Part shown: one piece after another, positions 62,287-64,000 of the stretch
How the letters are laid out: the number at the start of each line of letters is the position of its first letter
Numbering within the stretch: the first letter of the stretch is position 1
Position numbers and translations under genes: made by a program
The notes under the pieces: model-generated
What the model saw: the letters and a program-made list of their open reading frames with translations, nothing else
Database searches by the model: none
Told to the model about the DNA's origin: nothing
Assembly (NCBI GenBank): GCA_020854055.1
Contig: JADZGD010000120.1
Span: forward strand, 1 to 64,000
DNA from: Bryobacterales bacterium
GTDB lineage: Bacteria; Acidobacteriota; Terriglobia; Bryobacterales; Bryobacteraceae
Direction: 5' to 3'
DNA length: 64,000 nt

Positions 62287-64000
62287 TTGAGCCGGAAATC
62301 GCCCGCCGGGCCACCTGACCACCTGGATGATCCGCACCTTTATGTGAATCGCGAACTCGGCCTGCTGGCTTTTCAATGGCGGGTTCTCGAGGAGGCGCGC
62401 GATAGTGACAACCCGCTGCTTGAGCGGGTCAGGTTTCTTTCCATCGTCGGATCAAATCTCGACGAGTTCTTCATGGTGCGGGTAGCGGGTTTACGGGCTC
62501 AGATGGACGCCGGGATTTTGGAATTCGGCCCGGACCGCATGAGCCCAAGCGCTCAATTGACGGCCATCCGGCGCGAGGTGAAGCGGCTCCAGGACGCCGC
62601 CTCCACCTGCTTTGAGACGGAACTGAAGCCACTGCTCGCAGCCGAAGGAATCCGGATTCTGTCCTGGTCCGAACTGACGGCGCACCAGACCGCGGCCGCC
62701 AGGCGCCATTTCTCAGAAATCATCTTTCCCGTGCTCACGCCGCTCGCCTTTGACCTTGGGCGTCCGTTTCCACACATCTCTAATCTGAGCCTGAATCTGG
62801 CTGTCTCCATCCGCGACCAGGAGGGCGTGGAACATTTCGCCCGGGTCAAAATTCCCCACTCGCTGCCCGCCCTCGTACCGCTGGCTCACCCCCGCAAACC
62901 CGCGGCCAAGCGCGGCGCGCGTCCAAAACCGGAGACGTTTGTCTGGCTGGAAGATGTCATCGCCGCCAACCTGGGCGCTCTGTTTCCCGGCATGGAGGTG
63001 GTGGAGGCTCATCCGTTCCACGTCATTCGCGACGCCGACATCGCCATTAAGGAACTGGAAGCCGAAGACCTGCTTGAAACCATGGAGGAGGGTGTCCGCC
63101 AACGCAAGTTCGGTAGCGTGGTGCGGCTGGAAGTCAACCGGCAGATGCCCAGGAGTATTCTGAACATCCTGATGCAGAACCTGGAGGTGGACTCGAGCGA
63201 GGTCTTCCGTGGTAATGGTTTGCTGGGCATGAGCCGCGTGGAGGCGATTGCGGCGATGGACCGCCCCGAGCTGAAGTACCGCCCTTTCACGCCTGCTCAT
63301 CCGCCCGAATTTCGCTCGCCGGTGGATGAGGACCTGTTCACCGTCATCCGCCGGCGCGATGTTCTGCTGCATCACCCGTTCCAGTCCTTCCAGCCGGTGG
63401 TGGATTTCCTCCGGAAAGCCGCGCACGATCCCGATGTGCTTGCCATCAAGGTGGTACTGTACCGCGTGGGGCGGAATTCGCCGGTAGTGGAGGCGCTGCT
63501 CGATGCGGTGGAGGAGGGCAAGCAGGTCGCTGTACTGATGGAACTGAAGGCCCGGTTCGACGAGGAGAGTAACATCGAGTGGGCCAAGACGTTGGAAAGC
63601 GCCGGGTGCCACGTCGTCTATGGTCTGGTTGGACTGAAGATCCATGCCAAGGCGGCGATCGTTTTCCGCCGCGAGGGTGAACGCATCCAGCCCTATGTCC
63701 ACCTGGCCACCGGCAATTACAACGTGGTTACGGCGCATCTTTACACCGATCTGGGGATGTTCACCTCCAACGCCACACTGGCGGCCGACACCAGCCATCT
63801 GTTCAACTTTCTTACCGGATACTCGGCCAAGCGCGACTACGCCAAGCTGCTGGTGGCGCCGGCCAATCTGCGGGAACGGTTTGAGGCGCTGGTTCGCAGG
63901 GAGATTGCGCTCCACAAACGGGAAGGCGGCGGCCACCTCATATTCAAGATGAACGCCCTGGTGGATCCTGGCATTATCCGGCTGCTTTATCAAGCCTCCC
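62287..64000 (+). CDS. ppk: Polyphosphate kinase 1 (3' truncated by window edge)
   Basis: PPK1 reversibly makes polyphosphate from ATP. The visible 571 residues start at TTG 62287, preceded at ideal spacing by AGGGGGAG; the GTG at 62281 is too close to that site. The N-terminal domain has LYVNRELGLLAFQWRVLEE and IVGSNLDEFFMVRVAGL. The head domain has PLAFDLGRPFPHISNLSLNLA. The C1 domain has KVVLYRVG, VLMELKARFDEESNI and LKIHAKAAIV, whose His aligns with the autophosphorylated His435 of E. coli. HLATGNYN follows. The frame is open at the right edge. Confidence 0.96.
   Translation, partial: MSRKSPAGPPDHLDDPHLYVNRELGLLAFQWRVLEEARDSDNPLLERVRFLSIVGSNLDEFFMVRVAGLRAQMDAGILEFGPDRMSPSAQLTAIRREVKRLQDAASTCFETELKPLLAAEGIRILSWSELTAHQTAAARRHFSEIIFPVLTPLAFDLGRPFPHISNLSLNLAVSIRDQEGVEHFARVKIPHSLPALVPLAHPRKPAAKRGARPKPETFVWLEDVIAANLGALFPGMEVVEAHPFHVIRDADIAIKELEAEDLLETMEEGVRQRKFGSVVRLEVNRQMPRSILNILMQNLEVDSSEVFRGNGLLGMSRVEAIAAMDRPELKYRPFTPAHPPEFRSPVDEDLFTVIRRRDVLLHHPFQSFQPVVDFLRKAAHDPDVLAIKVVLYRVGRNSPVVEALLDAVEEGKQVAVLMELKARFDEESNIEWAKTLESAGCHVVYGLVGLKIHAKAAIVFRREGERIQPYVHLATGNYNVVTAHLYTDLGMFTSNATLAADTSHLFNFLTGYSAKRDYAKLLVAPANLRERFEALVRREIALHKREGGGHLIFKMNALVDPGIIRLLYQAS

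Noticed and set aside
62713-63993. Long open frame on the minus strand opposite ppk
   Set aside because: The plus strand clearly encodes PPK1 with its catalytic histidine motif. The reverse frame shows no domain pattern.

Overview
This GC-rich window looks like a chromosomal segment from an Acidobacteriota bacterium, most likely close to the Solibacter/Bryobacter group. That placement is an inference. It rests on a secreted VWFA-related protein of the type expanded in Acidobacteria, Tat-exported sulfatases, a DUF6807 (PmoA-like) protein, several secreted Gfo/Idh-type and beta-propeller proteins, and the overall gene mix. Almost every gene is intact. The left edge cuts an alanine racemase and the right edge cuts a polyphosphate kinase.

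Region 1 (1-16.8 kb) is the replication-origin neighbourhood. alr (partial) converges on gyrB, dnaN and dnaA, all on the minus strand. DnaA-box-like sites lie on both sides of dnaA. A tRNA-Gly(GCC) follows, then galE, a crotonase-fold gene, galU, an RluD-type pseudouridine synthase, a VWFA protein and recA. The second half of the usual origin cluster (rpmH-rnpA-yidD-yidC-jag/khpB-mnmE) lies about 7 kb further on. recF is not between dnaN and gyrB.

Region 2 (16.8-34 kb) holds envelope and housekeeping genes: a secreted protein, a sulfatase, an amidase translationally coupled to an actin-like ATPase, mutS2 with a NUDIX gene, an SMP-30 lactonase, a porin, DUF457-like and DUF4112 membrane proteins, mtgA, a P5C dehydrogenase, YtxH, a DUF2007-like tandem protein, Bcp, a cytochrome c and a beta-propeller protein.

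Region 3 (34-51.7 kb) is accessory metabolism. It has a four-gene minus-strand operon with two nitrilase-family enzymes. It has a plus-strand electron-transfer module (acyl-CoA dehydrogenase, a FixC-FixX-like ETF:quinone oxidoreductase, ETF beta, ETF alpha). After a second sulfatase comes a four-gene sugar-acid operon (enolase-superfamily dehydratase, Gfo/Idh dehydrogenase, leaderless solute-binding protein, sugar isomerase), divergent from an unusual IclR-HTH/periplasmic-binding-domain fusion regulator.

Region 4 (51.7-64 kb) starts with a histidine kinase carrying an ethylene-receptor-like sensor. Next come rpsT and a minus-strand operon psd-pssA-(dead ASADH paralogue)-lptE-holA. Then come an alpha-L-fucosidase, an esterase, a Tat-exported oxidoreductase and ppk. 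The items most worth a second look are the ethylene-receptor-like kinase, the amidase/actin pair, the IclR-PBP regulator with its palindromic operator and leaderless binding protein, the ACAD/ETF module, and two genes (mnmE and nudix) that seem to start at ATC and ATT.
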